A DNA stretch of 64,000 nt from Homoserinibacter sp. GY 40078 (GCF_008017545.1 NZ_VRTZ01000001.1:124001-188000), one strand, 5' to 3'; shown: positions 19,115 to 28,432, counted from the stretch's first letter. Translations and numbers: made by a program. Notes: generated by a model not told the origin, from the letters alone.

Positions 19115-19630
19115 TTAGCTCGCGGATTCCTGCTTCTGACGCAGCGCGTCGACCACACGGGCGGTCTGGGCGAGCGGCGCGTTGAACAGGTAGGCAGCTC
19201 CGAACAGCGAGGCCTTGAAGGCACCGGCCAGCTTCGCCAGCAGCACCTCCCGGGACTCGAGGTCAGCGAGCTTGCCCACCTCGGCGGCGGTCAGAGGGGC
19301 ACCGTCGAAGTACCCGCCCTTGACCACGAGCAGAGGGTTGGCCTTGGTGAAGTCACGCAGAGCCTTCGCGACGGCGACGGTGTCGCCGTGCACGAATGCG
19401 ATCGCGGAAGGGCCGACGAGGTGCTCGTCGAGGCCGGTGACCCCGGCCTCCTTCGCTGCGATCTTGGTCAGCGTGTTCTTCACCACGGCGTAATTCGCGT
19501 TCTCACGGATCGCCGACCGCAGCTCCTTGAGCTGGGCGACGGTGAGGCCGCGGTACTCGGTGAGCACGACCGCGTTCGAGCTGCGGAAAAGCTCCGACAG
19601 CTCGGCGACCGTGGTTTCCTTGTTCGCCAT
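19115..19630 (-). CDS. rplJ: Ribosomal protein uL10
   Basis: The 171-aa protein has the rRNA-binding N-terminal domain ([20 protein letters not shown]) and the C-terminal helix that carries L7/L12 dimers. It precedes rplL in the usual rplJL order. Upstream is a leader with an attenuator hairpin, so autoregulation by the L10-L12 complex is likely. Confidence 0.98.
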   Translation of the reverse strand: MANKETTVAELSELFRSSNAVVLTEYRGLTVAQLKELRSAIRENANYAVVKNTLTKIAAKEAGVTGLDEHLVGPSAIAFVHGDTVAVAKALRDFTKANPLLVVKGGYFDGAPLTAAEVGKLADLESREVLLAKLAGAFKASLFGAAYLFNAPLAQTARVVDALRQKQESAS

Positions 19631-19704
19631 GGCGCTCCTTCTCGAAAGTGGATGTACGCGCCGATGACCCCAGCCACCCCGAGGGGCGGACCCGCCCCCG
19701 CATG

Positions 19705-19846
19705 AAAAAAGCTCCGGCGCATGCGCACGGAGCAGTCCCGGAACCGGGTCACTTCACACGCCTGCGCGGGCTCCTCATGCGAGGATTTCGGTCACCCGCT
19801 CGCATGCGAGCAGACGACGACCGGCGGTCTTCGGCTTCAGAAGGGT
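19705..19846 (-). ncRNA. Ribosomal L10 leader with intrinsic attenuator
   Basis: Read on the minus strand, the leader contains GAAGACCGCCGGTCGTCG, which resembles the conserved core of bacterial L10 leaders. It then contains a strong hairpin (GCTCCGTGCGC with GCGCCGGAGC, 19711-19733) followed directly by six T (19705-19710). That is an intrinsic terminator 75 bases before the rplJ start. The hairpin and T tract are seen; the L10 leader identity is inferred from position and core. Confidence 0.6.
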
Positions 19847-19847
19847 A

Positions 19848-20570
19848 TCACAGGGCGTCGGTGCGGTCCGCATCCGGCGTTCTGCGGGTACGCCCCGGGA
19901 GCAGCAGCGACACCACGACGATCGCGAGCAACACGACCACGGCGCCGATCGCGACGATGAACGCGGCAGTCGGATCCTCGGGCTCGGGTGGCGCTTCGGC
20001 GTCCGGGGAGATGAGCGCGACCTCGTCGACCGGCGTCGGCCCCGTCACACCCGAGCTGCCCGCCACGAGCGGGGTGAGCACGTCGTCCTCGAGCGCGAAC
20101 CACGCCCCGGCTCCGAGGTCGCGCACGAGCCTCGACTCCTCGGGTACGTCCGCGAGCGCGACGGCCGCATCCGCATCCGGCTCGAACTCGGCGAGCTCCG
20201 CCACATCCGTCTCGGTGTTGATCCAGACGATCGCGACCCCCACGGGCTCTTCACCGAGTGAGACGGGAACCGCCCACTCGTTCACGAGCCGTGTCGCGGG
20301 ACCCGAGAGGTCGCCCGCCACGCGCTCATCGGTCCAGTGGAAGACGCGCGAGATGGGCCCGGGCGTCGTGGTGTCGTCGAACGGGATGCCCTCGCCGTCC
20401 GCCCCTTCGCCGTAGATGTCCTCGAGGCGGTCGGCCAGTCCGCCGCCCTTCACATAGGCGCGAACCTCGGCCGGCACCGACCCCTCGGACGCCGTCGCGG
20501 CACCCGCGGCAGGGAGCACGAGGGCTCCGGCGAGCATGACGACGGCGAATGCGCGGGGGGCGGAACGCAT
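19848..20570 (-). CDS. Exported protein with C-terminal membrane anchor, linked to the two-component system
   Basis: The 240-aa protein has a signal peptide (AVVMLAGALVLPAAGAATAS), an extracytoplasmic domain with no recognisable family, and a final transmembrane helix (AAFIVAIGAVVVLLAIVVVS) followed by a basic tail. Its start lies five bases after the stop of the histidine kinase gene, so it belongs to that operon and may be a sensory accessory or a target. Function unknown. Confidence 0.7.
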   Translation of the reverse strand: MRSAPRAFAVVMLAGALVLPAAGAATASEGSVPAEVRAYVKGGGLADRLEDIYGEGADGEGIPFDDTTTPGPISRVFHWTDERVAGDLSGPATRLVNEWAVPVSLGEEPVGVAIVWINTETDVAELAEFEPDADAAVALADVPEESRLVRDLGAGAWFALEDDVLTPLVAGSSGVTGPTPVDEVALISPDAEAPPEPEDPTAAFIVAIGAVVVLLAIVVVSLLLPGRTRRTPDADRTDAL

Positions 20571-20575
20571 GGGCG

Positions 20576-22039
20576 TCAGTCTGCCAGCCCGGGCGCCTCC
20601 TCGGCCTCTGCGCCACGGCGCTTGGGCAGCCGTACGACGAACCGGGTGTCACCGGGCGTGGATTGCACCTCGATGGTGCCGCGGTGCGCCTCGACGACCG
20701 CCGCGACGATCGCGAGTCCGAGGCCCGTGCTCCCGGTTGCGCGCGAGCGCGAGGTGTCACCGCGGGCGAAGCGCTCGAAGAGCCGCGGCTGCAGCTCCGG
20801 GTCGATTCCGGGTCCGTCGTCGGCGACCGTCATCTCGACGATCTCGCCGCGGTCCGCGAGACTCACCCGCACGCTCGTGCCCTCGGGGGTGTGGCGCTGC
20901 GCGTTCGCGAGGAGGTTCACCACCACCTGATGCAGGCGAGCGGAATCCCCTTCCACCGTGAGCGGCGGTTCGGGGGCGTCGACCTCCCAGTCGTGATCGG
21001 GCGCCGAGACGTACGCGTCGCCGACGGCATCCGTCACGATCCGCACGAGATCGACCTCGCCGAGCACGAGGCCCTGCCCCTCGTCGAGCCGGGCGAGTTC
21101 GAGGAGATCCTCCACGAGTCCGGTCATCCGGATCGACTCCGACTCGATGCGGTCGAGGGAGCGGATGGCATCCTCCGGGAGGTCGTCATCGATGCGTCGC
21201 GTGAGCTCGGCGTATCCACGGATCGAGGCGAGCGGGGTGCGCAGCTCGTGGCTCGCATCGGCGACGAAGCGTCGCACCTTCTCCTCCGACTCCTGGCGTG
21301 AGACGAGCGCGCTCTCCACGTGGTGCAGCAGCTTGTTGAGTGCGGCGCCCACCTGCCCCACCTCGGTGCGCGGGTCGGCCTCCGCGTCCGGCACCCGCTC
21401 GGTGATGGCGACATCGCCGGACGCGAGTTGCAGGCCGCTGACCCGCGTCGCCGTCTCGGTCACGCGTCCGAGGGGCCGCAGTGCGACCCGGACCACACCG
21501 ATCGCGACGAGCGCGGCAGCTCCGAGTGCGGCGAGCGTCACGAGCCCGAAGATCACGAGAAGCGTCCGCGTGGTCGTGTCGACCTCGGACATCGACAGGC
21601 CCACGGCCACCACTTCGCCGGTCTGGGCGGTGCGCACCTGGACCCGGTAGCTGCCGAGATCCGAGAGCTCGACGGTCGAGATGCCCGTGCTCGGGGCTGC
21701 GAGCACCTCCTCGAGCTGGGCATCCGTGAGCTCTTCGGCATCGCCGGGCCCGCGGACGACGACACCCTGCAGCTCCCCGTCTGCGGAGATCGCGATCACG
21801 AGCCCTCCGCCGAGCGCCTCGGGGCCTCCCGGCAGCTGGCCCGCGCCCGGGCCCGAGGTGACGGCATGCATGACCTCCTGCACCTGCGCATCGAGTCGCT
21901 GCAAGAGGCTCTGCCGGAGCGCGAGCACGCTCACCGTTCCGATGAGCACGCTCACGACCGCGACGAGCGCGACCACCCCGACGACGAGTCGGCGGCGGAT
22001 CGACCAGGGCGCCCGGGTCGGCAGAGCGGTCTCGCTCAT
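20576..22039 (-). CDS. Two-component sensor histidine kinase
   Basis: The 487-aa protein has two transmembrane helices (about residues 17-38 and 155-177) enclosing an extracytoplasmic sensor domain. A HAMP domain, the dimerisation box with H264 in DASHELRTP, and the ATPase domain with N box and G boxes (DDGPGIDPEL, GLGLAIVAAVVEAH) follow. The start [11 protein letters not shown] is chosen because its ATG overlaps the regulator stop by four bases (ATGA). Resembles actinobacterial TrcS/PrrB-type kinases; the stimulus is unknown. Confidence 0.93.
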   Translation of the reverse strand: MSETALPTRAPWSIRRRLVVGVVALVAVVSVLIGTVSVLALRQSLLQRLDAQVQEVMHAVTSGPGAGQLPGGPEALGGGLVIAISADGELQGVVVRGPGDAEELTDAQLEEVLAAPSTGISTVELSDLGSYRVQVRTAQTGEVVAVGLSMSEVDTTTRTLLVIFGLVTLAALGAAALVAIGVVRVALRPLGRVTETATRVSGLQLASGDVAITERVPDAEADPRTEVGQVGAALNKLLHHVESALVSRQESEEKVRRFVADASHELRTPLASIRGYAELTRRIDDDLPEDAIRSLDRIESESIRMTGLVEDLLELARLDEGQGLVLGEVDLVRIVTDAVGDAYVSAPDHDWEVDAPEPPLTVEGDSARLHQVVVNLLANAQRHTPEGTSVRVSLADRGEIVEMTVADDGPGIDPELQPRLFERFARGDTSRSRATGSTGLGLAIVAAVVEAHRGTIEVQSTPGDTRFVVRLPKRRGAEAEEAPGLAD

Positions 22040-22788
22040 GTCGCGGGCTTGATCAGGTATCCGACGCCGCGCACGGTGTGGATCATCGGTGCACCGTCGG
22101 ATTCGATCTTCTTGCGCAGGTAAGAGATATAGATCTCGACGATGCTCGAGCGTCCTTCGAAGTCGTAGCTCCACACCCGGTCGAGGATCTGCATCTTGCT
22201 GACCACACGGCGCGGGTTGCGCATGAGGTAGCGCAGCAGCTCGAACTCCTTCGCGGTGAGCTCGATCGGTCGCCCGGCGCGAGCCACCTCGTAGCTCTCC
22301 TCGTCGAGCGTCAGGTCGCCCACGCGCAGCACGGGATCGGTGTATCCGTTGACGGCGCGGCCGGTGCGACGCAGCAGGGAGCGCAGGCGCGCCACGACCT
22401 CCTCGAGGCTGAACGGTTTCGTGACGTAGTCGTCTCCACCCGCCGTGAGACCGACGACGCGATCGCTCACGGCATCCTTCGCGGTGAGGAAGAGGACCGC
22501 CACGTCGTCGCCCGACGCCCGAAGGCGGCGCAGCACCTCGAGGCCGTCGAGGCCGGGCATCATGATGTCGAGCACGATCACATCGGGATGGAACGTGCGC
22601 GCCTTCGAGAGGGCCGTAGCGCCGTCGGTAGCCGTCTCGACCTGCCACCCCTCATAACGCAGCGCCATCTGGATGAGCTCGCCGAGTGACGCTTCGTCGT
22701 CGACGACGAGCGCACGGACGGGTGTTCCGTCGGGTCGGGTGAGTGCGGTGGAGGCGGCGCTATCGGTCACCCTCCCGATTCTGCGCAC
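22036..22788 (-). CDS. OmpR-family response regulator
   Basis: The 250-aa protein has a receiver domain with phospho-acceptor D74 (VIVLDIMMPGLDG) and K in DYVTKPFSLEEV, then a winged-helix DNA-binding domain ending YISYLRKKIESDG...HTVRGVGYLI. It heads the operon with its kinase and the anchored protein. The start is uncertain: GTG at 22788 or the in-frame GTG at 22770; neither has an ideally spaced ribosome-binding site. Confidence 0.93.
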   Translation of the reverse strand: MRRIGRVTDSAASTALTRPDGTPVRALVVDDEASLGELIQMALRYEGWQVETATDGATALSKARTFHPDVIVLDIMMPGLDGLEVLRRLRASGDDVAVLFLTAKDAVSDRVVGLTAGGDDYVTKPFSLEEVVARLRSLLRRTGRAVNGYTDPVLRVGDLTLDEESYEVARAGRPIELTAKEFELLRYLMRNPRRVVSKMQILDRVWSYDFEGRSSIVEIYISYLRKKIESDGAPMIHTVRGVGYLIKPAT

Positions 22789-22893
22789 GCTCCTGGGAGA
22801 TTCCTATGACGGGGCTTCACATCCTCCATGGCCCGGGTCAGCCGCGCGGCGCGGGACCGCCTCCGGGTCGCAGGTCCGTGCGACGATGGCCCG

Positions 22894-23496
22894 GTGCAAC
22901 CCACCCTCGCGCTGTTCGATCCGGCACCGGTGCCGTACGCGCAGCGCATGGTGACGGACGGCACCGACCGGGTCGCCTGGATGCGGGCGCGCGCCCGCGG
23001 GGTCACCGCGACGGATGTCGCCCGACTGACGGGCGAGAAGGCCGTGCGACAGGTCGCGATCGAGAAGCTGCTCGGCACCGGCTTCAGCGGAAACGCGTTC
23101 ACCCGCCACGGCCGCGAGCGCGAGCCCGAGATCGGGCGTTGGGTGGCTCGGCACCACGCGGGGATGCGCGGGAACACCGCGCTCTTCCACGCGGACGGCG
23201 TGCGCGAGCACCTCGCCACACCCGACGGCCTCCGCGAACGCGACGGGGTCCTCGAGTTGTGCGAGATCAAGACCACCCGCAGCGCGTGGCGATCGATTCC
23301 ACGGCACTACCTCCGGCAGATCTGGTGGCAGCAGTACGTGCTGGGGGCCGAGCGCACGCTCGTCGTCTGGGAGCAGCACGACGACTTCGTGCCGGTGAGC
23401 GGCGTGCCCGAGACCCGCTGGGTGGATCGCGACGACAACGAGATCCACCGTCTCGTGCACCTCGCCGACCAGCTGCTGGCGGCGATGCGCCGCTAG
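22894..23496 (+). CDS. YqaJ-like PD-(D/E)XK nuclease
   Basis: A 200-aa protein of the lambda-exonuclease/YqaJ type. WMRARARGVTATDVARLTGE opens the fold, GREREPEIGRWVA is motif I, and the catalytic pair is E124 and K126 in LELCEIKTT; WWQQYVLGAERTLVVW completes the core. I chose the GTG at 22894 because GACGAT lies exactly six bases upstream (the window's leaderless pattern) and the preceding 22 codons do not resemble the family; the longest frame opens at 22828. YqaJ proteins usually sit in phages with a recombinase, but here none is present. Confidence 0.75.
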   Translation: MQPTLALFDPAPVPYAQRMVTDGTDRVAWMRARARGVTATDVARLTGEKAVRQVAIEKLLGTGFSGNAFTRHGREREPEIGRWVARHHAGMRGNTALFHADGVREHLATPDGLRERDGVLELCEIKTTRSAWRSIPRHYLRQIWWQQYVLGAERTLVVWEQHDDFVPVSGVPETRWVDRDDNEIHRLVHLADQLLAAMRR

Positions 23497-24179
23497 CCCG
23501 CGCGCCCGGCCGAATGGCGACGGATGAGCGAGAGCACCGCCACCGAGACCAGCACGATGAGGGCCGCGATCGCGACGATGTAGGTCAGCACCGAGACGAG
23601 CGACCCCGTTCCCGTGGTCGGGTCGAGGAACGGATACGGATACCACCCGTTGCGATGCTGCGCGTCGCTGTAGGTGAAGGGCGCACGCACGAGGGTGTAG
23701 ACCGCCCACGCGATCGGATAGACGATCACGATGCCGACCGCCGACCATCCGACCCGCCTTCGACCCGGGGCGAGCACGATGTCGGCCAACAGGATGAGCG
23801 GCACCACGACATGCATGATCTCGTCGGCCCATCGCAGGGTGACCGGATGCGCCGTGTCGAGCGGGCGCAGCAGCACGTTGTAGACGATGCCGGTGGTGAG
23901 GATGTAGCTCGTGACGCAGACGCGCGCGACGGCGAACGCACGGGAGTCGACGTACTCGGGCGTCGCCCGTGCGAGGCGGATGGCACCGACCGCGAGCACG
24001 ACGGAGGCCGCGATGTTCGACTGCACCGTGAAGTACGAGAAGTAGTTGGTGATCGAGACGGAGAGGTCGCGCACGCCCGTCTCGGTCCAGTACTCGATCG
24101 CGTGCACGAGCTGAGCGATCACGGCAACGGCTGCCGCGAGAGCTCCCCCCGTGCGCACCCAGACGAACAGCGCGCGCAT
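23493..24179 (-). CDS. Pr6Pr family membrane protein
   Basis: A 228-aa integral membrane protein with six predicted helices; NYFSYFTVQSNIAASVVLAV and YNVLLRP are characteristic of the Pr6Pr family. Its function is not known. It converges with the nuclease gene with a four-base overlap of ends. TAACTT lies exactly six bases before the ATG, indicating a leaderless transcript. Confidence 0.8.
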   Translation of the reverse strand: MRALFVWVRTGGALAAAVAVIAQLVHAIEYWTETGVRDLSVSITNYFSYFTVQSNIAASVVLAVGAIRLARATPEYVDSRAFAVARVCVTSYILTTGIVYNVLLRPLDTAHPVTLRWADEIMHVVVPLILLADIVLAPGRRRVGWSAVGIVIVYPIAWAVYTLVRAPFTYSDAQHRNGWYPYPFLDPTTGTGSLVSVLTYIVAIAALIVLVSVAVLSLIRRHSAGRAG

Positions 24180-24203
24180 CCCGTGAAGTTATCAGCACGG
24201 TGA

Positions 24204-24222
24204 CACGGGCGTAACACCCGTG
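24204..24222. promoter_or_regulatory. Inverted repeat between divergent genes
   Basis: CACGGG-CGTAACA-CCCGTG is a 6-bp inverted repeat with a 7-base spacer. It lies between the Pr6Pr gene and the oxidoreductase gene, about 13 bases upstream of the Pr6Pr -10 hexamer. It may be an operator for an unlinked regulator. Confidence 0.35.
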
Positions 24223-24269
24223 ACTCATGTCGCCCGTTGAATGAATCCCGAGGCGGAAAGGCCGGTGAA

Positions 24270-25235
24270 ATGACGACGATGCGGGCCGTGACCTTCACGG
24301 AGCCGGGCGGACCCGAGGTCCTCGCCCTGACGGAGGTGGAGACGCCGGTCCGGGTGAACGCGGAGCTGCTCGTGAAGGTGGTCGCGGCGGGGGTCAACCC
24401 GATCGACGCGAAAACGCGGGCGGGCCGCGGGGCGTGGTCGGGAGTGGAGCACACCCCGGTCGTGCTCGGCAACGACTTCTCCGGGATCGTGGTCGAGGCG
24501 CCCTACGAGTCGCATCCGCTGCAACCCGGGACCGAGGTCTACGGGATGGGCATGGTGCCGCGGATGAGCGGCGCGTACGCCGAGTACCTCACCGTCACGG
24601 CGCTCAGCGTGGCGAAGAAACCGCCGTCGCTGTCGCACGTGGAGGCCGCCGGCGTGCCGCTCGCGGCCCTCACCGCGTGGGGCATGGTCGTCGAGACGGC
24701 GAAGGCGCATGAGGGGCAGCGGATGCTGATCCACGCCGGCGCGGGCGGCGTGGGACACTTCGCGGTGCAGCTCGCGGCGTACTTCGGGGCGCACGTGGTG
24801 GCGACCGCATCCGCCCGCAACACGGACTTCCTGCACGAGCTCGGGGCCGCCGAGGTCGTCGACTACACCGCAGGCCCCTTCGAGGACGCGGTCGGGGAGG
24901 TCGACGCGGTGATCGACTTGATCGGCAACACGAGCGCCGAGACCGGTTCGCGGTCGCTGAGGCTGGTGCGGCCGGGGGGCATCTATGTGAACGGGCCGAC
25001 CGGCTCGTTCCCGACGATGGCCGCGGAGGCCGCCGAGCTCGGCGCACGCGCGACCGGGTTCCGGGTGGCACCTGACGCCGCGACGCTCGCGATCGTGACG
25101 CGCCTGATCGAGTCGCGCGATGTGCGTGTGTACGTCGACACCGTCTTGCCGCTCGCCGAGGCGCCCGAGGCGCACCGGCTCATCGAGACGGGACGCACCC
25201 GCGGCAAGATCGTGCTGACGGTCGCCGAGGGCTGA
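24270..25235 (+). CDS. NADP-dependent zinc-independent alcohol dehydrogenase / quinone oxidoreductase
   Basis: A 321-aa medium-chain reductase: GroES-like N-terminal domain (MRAVTFTEPGGPEVLALTEV), then a Rossmann domain with the cofactor motif HAGAGGVGHFAVQLA. It lacks the structural zinc cysteines, as in quinone oxidoreductases. The start at 24270 is chosen for its GGAAAGG site; 11 extra codons upstream are unconserved in type. A stand-alone gene, so the substrate is unknown. Confidence 0.88.
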   Translation: MTTMRAVTFTEPGGPEVLALTEVETPVRVNAELLVKVVAAGVNPIDAKTRAGRGAWSGVEHTPVVLGNDFSGIVVEAPYESHPLQPGTEVYGMGMVPRMSGAYAEYLTVTALSVAKKPPSLSHVEAAGVPLAALTAWGMVVETAKAHEGQRMLIHAGAGGVGHFAVQLAAYFGAHVVATASARNTDFLHELGAAEVVDYTAGPFEDAVGEVDAVIDLIGNTSAETGSRSLRLVRPGGIYVNGPTGSFPTMAAEAAELGARATGFRVAPDAATLAIVTRLIESRDVRVYVDTVLPLAEAPEAHRLIETGRTRGKIVLTVAEG

Positions 25236-25260
25236 TCGCCCCCGACGGATCCCGGACGTT

Positions 25261-25788
25261 CTACAGCGCTCGCTCGTACACGAAGTCGTCCTCGTAGCTC
25301 TCGCCCACGAGGAAGCGCTTCACCCCGACCCGGGTGAAGCCGTGCTTGCCGTAGAAGCGCTGGGCGCGCGCGTTCAGCTGATTGACGCCCAGCCAGATCC
25401 CGGAGGCGGAGCGAGCGGATGCGCGCTCGAGGGCGGCCCCCATCAGCTCGCTCGCGACGCCCCCGCCGTGGCTGTCCGGATGCACGTAGCACTTGCTGAG
25501 CTCGACGGTCGGGCGGATGCGCACGGCGGCTGCCACGTCGGCATCCGCCGGGTCGCCCGCGACGAGCATCACGTATCCGGCGAGTTCGCCGTCCTGGTCG
25601 GCGACGAGCACGTCTCGCGCGGGATCGGCAACGTAACCGGCGAAGGAGGTCTCGCTCAAGTGGGTCGCGATGAATGCGGCCTTCGACTCGTCCGTCGTGT
25701 GCGGGGGGCACGCGAGGGGGAAGGTGACCGCCGCGAGGCGGGCGAGGGCCGCGACATCCGCGGGGAGGGCGTCACGTACGGTCGACAC
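25261..25788 (-). CDS. GNAT-family N-acetyltransferase
   Basis: A 175-aa acyl-CoA acetyltransferase with motif A in KCYVHPDSHGGGVASELMGA, and a final MGVNQLNARAQRFYGKHGF-like segment. Such proteins acetylate small molecules or protein N-termini. It starts with GTG preceded by TAGGGT six bases upstream, so it is probably translated from a leaderless mRNA. Confidence 0.88.
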   Translation of the reverse strand: MSTVRDALPADVAALARLAAVTFPLACPPHTTDESKAAFIATHLSETSFAGYVADPARDVLVADQDGELAGYVMLVAGDPADADVAAAVRIRPTVELSKCYVHPDSHGGGVASELMGAALERASARSASGIWLGVNQLNARAQRFYGKHGFTRVGVKRFLVGESYEDDFVYERAL

Positions 25789-25826
25789 CGGATCACCCTA
25801 GCGCCGGGGTACCGGGGGCGACTTGA

Positions 25827-27275
25827 ATGGCGGTGATGAGCCCGCACAACGAGACCGTCTTCGAGCGCTACCCTCCGGACGGCGCAGCCGTCGAGCGATC
25901 TCTCGCCGGAGCCCGGCAGTCGGTGTTCTGGAACGACGAGCTGGGGCCGAGGCCCACGCATCCGCAGCTGGAGGGCTCGTACACGGCCGACCTCGCGGTG
26001 GTAGGCGGCGGCTTCACGGGTTTGTGGACGGCGCTTCGGGCGAAGCAGCGCGACCCTGGTCGGCGGGTCGTCCTCATCGAGGCGAAGCGGATCGGATGGG
26101 CGCAGTCCACCCGCAACGGCGGCTTCGTCGATGCCAGCATCACGCACGGCGAAGAGAACGGCCGCCGACGCTGGCCCGAGGAGTACGCCACGCTCGAGCG
26201 GCTGGGGCGCGAGAACCTGGACGGCATCGAGGAGACGATCCGCTCGCTCGGGCTCGATGTGGAGTGGGAGCGCACGGGCGAGCTCGACGTCGCCCTCGAG
26301 CCGCACCAGCTCGCGTGGCTGGAGGGCGATCCTCCCGGAGTCGGCGACGGCACGGTCGTCCGTCTCGATGCGGCCGAGACCCAGGCCGAGATTCACTCGC
26401 CGAGCTACCTCGGCGCCACGTGGCGCACCCGCGACGTCGCGTTGGTCCACCCGGGCCGACTCGCACGCGAGCTCGCCCGCGCCGCGGCGGAGCTCGGAGT
26501 GGAGATCTTCGAGGAATCGCCCGTGCGCCGGATCGAAGCGGGCGGTGCGAGCAGCCTCGAGATCGCCACGGATCGGGGCCGCGTGCAGGCCGCACGGGTG
26601 GCCCTCGGCACGAGCGTCTTCCCCTCGCTTCTGAAGCGCACCCGGCTCCTCACGGTGCCGGTCTACGACTACGTGCTCATGACCGAGCCGCTCGACGCGA
26701 CCCAGCTGCGCTCGATCGGATGGGAGCGGCGCCAGGGGATCGGCGACCTCGCCAACCAGTTCCACTACTCGCGGCGCACCGCCGACGACCGCATCCTGTT
26801 CGGCGGCTACGACGCCGTCTACCACTACGGCGGACGCGTGCGCGCCCACCACGAGGACCGCCCGGAGAGCTTCGCGCGGCTCGCCTCGCACTTCCTGACG
26901 CTCTACCCGCAGCTCGAGGGCCTGCGCTTCACCCACCGCTGGGCGGGCGCGATCGACACGAGCACGCGGTTCTGCGCCTTCTTCGGCACGGCCCGCGGCG
27001 GCCGGCTCGCGTACGCCGCGGGCTACACCGGGCTCGGCGTCGGGGCGACCCGCTTCGCGGCGGACACCATGCTCGACCTTCTCGACGGGCACCCGACCGA
27101 GCGCACCGAACTCGAGATGGTGCGCCGCCGCCCCGTGCCGTTCCCGCCCGAGCCGGCGGCATCGATCGGCATTCAAGCGACGCGATGGTCCCTGGATCGC
27201 GCCGACCACCGCGAGGGCCGTCGCAACGCCCTGCTGCGCACCCTCGACGCGCTGGGGCTGGGCTTCGACTCCTGA
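25827..27275 (+). CDS. FAD-dependent amine oxidoreductase (DadA/PuuB-like)
   Basis: A 482-aa flavoprotein with the dinucleotide-binding motif ADLAVVGGGFTGLWTALRAK (about residues 50-70) and the DAO-family segment STRNGGFVDASITHG. The C terminus has AAGYTGLGVGATRFAAD. It resembles gamma-glutamylputrescine oxidase and other amine oxidases. Two ATG codons (25827 and 25836) are possible starts. No polyamine genes are nearby, so the substrate remains open. Confidence 0.82.
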   Translation: MAVMSPHNETVFERYPPDGAAVERSLAGARQSVFWNDELGPRPTHPQLEGSYTADLAVVGGGFTGLWTALRAKQRDPGRRVVLIEAKRIGWAQSTRNGGFVDASITHGEENGRRRWPEEYATLERLGRENLDGIEETIRSLGLDVEWERTGELDVALEPHQLAWLEGDPPGVGDGTVVRLDAAETQAEIHSPSYLGATWRTRDVALVHPGRLARELARAAAELGVEIFEESPVRRIEAGGASSLEIATDRGRVQAARVALGTSVFPSLLKRTRLLTVPVYDYVLMTEPLDATQLRSIGWERRQGIGDLANQFHYSRRTADDRILFGGYDAVYHYGGRVRAHHEDRPESFARLASHFLTLYPQLEGLRFTHRWAGAIDTSTRFCAFFGTARGGRLAYAAGYTGLGVGATRFAADTMLDLLDGHPTERTELEMVRRRPVPFPPEPAASIGIQATRWSLDRADHREGRRNALLRTLDALGLGFDS

Positions 27276-27293
27276 CCCCGGCTGCGGGCTACC

Positions 27294-28304
27294 TCACGAC
27301 TGGTTGCTGAAGGCGGCGTCGAAGGACGCTTCCGGGGTGGCCCAGAGCAGGGAGCGGACGAACCCCACCGCCTCGGCGGCACCGTGCAGGCGGTCCATGC
27401 CGGCGTCTTCCCACTCGACCGAGATCGGACCCTCGTAGCCGATCGAACGCAACGCACGGAACGAGTCCTCCCACGGCACGTCCCCGTGACCGGTCGAGAC
27501 GAAATCCCACCCACGCCGCGGATCACCCCACGGCAGGTGCGAGCCGAGCACCCCGTACCGGCCGTTCGGGCGCCGCAGGCGGGTGTCCTTGCAGTCGACG
27601 TGATAGATCCGATCCGCGAAGTCGGTGATGAAGGCGACCGGGTCGATGTTCTGCCACATCATGTGGCTCGGGTCCCAGTTGAACCCGAACGCCTCCCGAT
27701 GCTCGATCACCTCCAGCGAGCGCACACTCGACCAGTAGTCGTAGGCGATCTCGGACGGGTGCACCTCGTGCGCGAACCGTACGCCCTCGCCGTCGAACAC
27801 GTCGAGGATCGGGTTCCACCGGTCCGCGAAGTCCTGGTACCCGTCGTCGATCACGGGGGCCGGCACGGGCGGGAACATCGCCACGTACGGCCAGATCTTC
27901 GATCCCGTGAACCCGACGACCGTGTCGACGCCGAGTCGCCTGGCCGCACGCGCGGTGAGCTTCAGCTCCTCCGCGGCGCGCTGCCGCACACCTTCGGCAT
28001 CACCGTCACCCCACACCCGGCTCGAGAGGATCGCCTGGTGCCGGAAGTCGATGGGGTCGTCGCAGACGGCCTGCCCGGCGAGGTGGTGCGAGATCGCCCA
28101 CACCTGGAGTCCGTGCCGATCGAGGATCGCGCGGCGCTCGGCGAGGTACGCGTCGTCCTCCACGATGCGCTTCACGTCGAGGTGCTCTCCGGAGCAGGCG
28201 ATCTCCAGTCCGTCATACCCCCACGACGCCGCGTGACCCGCGACCTCGTCGAGCGTGAGGTCTGCCCACTGACCGGTGAAGAGGGTGACGGGGTGGGTGC
28301 TCAT
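27294..28304 (-). CDS. Sugar phosphate isomerase/epimerase (xylose-isomerase-like TIM barrel)
   Basis: A 336-aa AP-endonuclease-2-like TIM barrel. It shows GYDGLEIACSGEHLDVKRIV, metal ligands in FAHEVHPSEIAYDYWSS, FNWDPSHMMWQ, and HVDCKDTRLRRPNGRYG, and a late ISVEWEDAGMDR. Typical of inositol or sugar catabolic enzymes paired with Gfo/Idh dehydrogenases, but here it stands alone. A GGAGATCCCCGC site precedes the ATG. Confidence 0.85.
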   Translation of the reverse strand: MSTHPVTLFTGQWADLTLDEVAGHAASWGYDGLEIACSGEHLDVKRIVEDDAYLAERRAILDRHGLQVWAISHHLAGQAVCDDPIDFRHQAILSSRVWGDGDAEGVRQRAAEELKLTARAARRLGVDTVVGFTGSKIWPYVAMFPPVPAPVIDDGYQDFADRWNPILDVFDGEGVRFAHEVHPSEIAYDYWSSVRSLEVIEHREAFGFNWDPSHMMWQNIDPVAFITDFADRIYHVDCKDTRLRRPNGRYGVLGSHLPWGDPRRGWDFVSTGHGDVPWEDSFRALRSIGYEGPISVEWEDAGMDRLHGAAEAVGFVRSLLWATPEASFDAAFSNQS

Positions 28305-28398
28305 GCGGGGATCTCCTTCGATCGCGGGCTCGTCGGCGTCGACTCGAGCCTATTCATCCGATGAAAGGAGCGCGACCTCGTGCGAGGCCGGGAACGAC

Positions 28399-28432
28399 GA
28401 AGGGCCGGTCGCACAGGAGCGACCGGCCCTTC
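28399..28432. terminator. Terminator hairpin after rplA
   Basis: A perfect 14-bp stem (GAAGGGCCGGTCGC with GCGACCGGCCCTTC) around a 6-base loop lies 30 bases beyond the rplA stop codon and just upstream of the epimerase gene start. A strong terminator for the rplKA unit. Confidence 0.85.
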
